DNA from: Bacteroidaceae bacterium
Lineage (GTDB): Bacteria > Bacteroidota > Bacteroidia > Bacteroidales > Bacteroidaceae
Direction of reading: 5' to 3'
DNA: 15,263 bases
NCBI GenBank assembly: GCA_017961965.1
Contig: JAGCWG010000322.1
Coordinates: 1 to 15,263, forward strand
Positions 15,142-15,263 of this stretch are shown in pieces. A program made the position numbers and the translations under genes. Numbering within the stretch: position 1 is the first letter of the stretch; the number at the start of each line of letters is the position of its first letter. Below the pieces are notes generated by a model. The model saw nothing but the letters and a program-made list of their open reading frames with translations, was not told the origin of the DNA and ran no database searches.

Positions 15142-15173
15142 AAATATGGGTATGTATTTTAATACCCATATTT
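15142..15173. terminator. Hairpin between the edge gene and the lipoprotein gene
   Basis: Perfect 11-bp stem, AAATATGGGTA (15142-15152) with TACCCATATTT (15163-15173), and a 10-base loop. On the minus strand it comes 20 bases after the stop of the gene at the window edge. The flank after the stem on that strand is TTGTAAAA rather than a solid T-run, so termination may be partial. Confidence 0.6.
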
Positions 15174-15192
15174 GTGTTTACTGCTGTATTTT

Positions 15193-15263
15193 TTACTTTG
15201 TTATATCAAAAAGATTGTTAGGCATGAACTTGGCAAGTTCTGCCTCCTTGGTTTCTGTACCTG
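15193..15263 (-). CDS. C-terminal end of an unidentified gene
   Basis: The minus-strand frame from the window edge reads GTETKEAELAKFMPNNLFDI-TK and then TAA. The amino-acid composition is protein-like, and the frame ends just before a hairpin, which supports a real gene end. Twenty-two residues are too few to name a family. The gene points the same way as the lipoprotein-lyase operon and may be its first member. Confidence 0.6.
   Translation of the reverse strand, partial: GTETKEAELAKFMPNNLFDITK

Overview
The window looks like chromosomal DNA from a Bacteroidales bacterium, most likely Prevotella or a close relative. The evidence is the AT-rich intergenic sequence, start sites that mostly lack a strong Shine-Dalgarno sequence, a promoter element of the TAnnTTTGC type, Bacteroidetes-style lipoproteins, a CarboxypepD_reg-like secreted protein, a PL11 rhamnogalacturonan lyase, and the NifU-like/GGGtGRT gene pair. 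The genus is an inference from remembered family resemblance, not from a search. No prophage, insertion sequence, CRISPR array, rRNA or tRNA was recognised.

Layout, plus strand, 1-10914 (one gene reversed). The window opens inside a NifU-like iron-sulfur scaffold gene, followed in the same operon by a GGGtGRT-family gene and a strong terminator. A roughly 600-base gap carries an inverted repeat and an octamer repeat. Then come htrA/degP, a secreted CarboxypepD_reg-like protein, a free methionine-(R)-sulfoxide reductase (GAF fold), and a glutamate dehydrogenase gene broken by one in-frame TAG. A small lipoprotein gene lies on the minus strand. Next are an ftsZ gene standing alone, outside any recognisable cell-wall/division cluster, and gmd (GDP-mannose 4,6-dehydratase). 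Most genes on this side are single transcription units ending in their own hairpin terminators.

Layout, minus strand, 15263-11019. In reading order: the tail of an unidentified gene, a hypothetical lipoprotein, a PL11 rhamnogalacturonan lyase, a small DUF1232 membrane protein coupled to the lyase, a nested palindromic spacer, an HD-phosphohydrolase/MsrA fusion protein, and a DUF1294 membrane protein. A large imperfect inverted repeat lies between this run and gmd, where the two transcription directions converge.

Themes. Stress repair is represented by HtrA (periplasmic proteolysis), fRMsr (free Met-R-sulfoxide) and MsrA (Met-S-sulfoxide). Metabolism includes pectin (rhamnogalacturonan I) cleavage, GDP-sugar synthesis and a damaged ammonia-assimilation gene. 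The most unusual items are: (1) an orphan, divergent FtsZ with intact GTPase and T7-loop motifs, a long acidic linker carrying four short repeated motifs, and an amphipathic C-terminus; (2) an RSH-like HD domain fused to MsrA; (3) the amber codon in gdhA; (4) several uncharacterised palindromic or octameric intergenic repeats.
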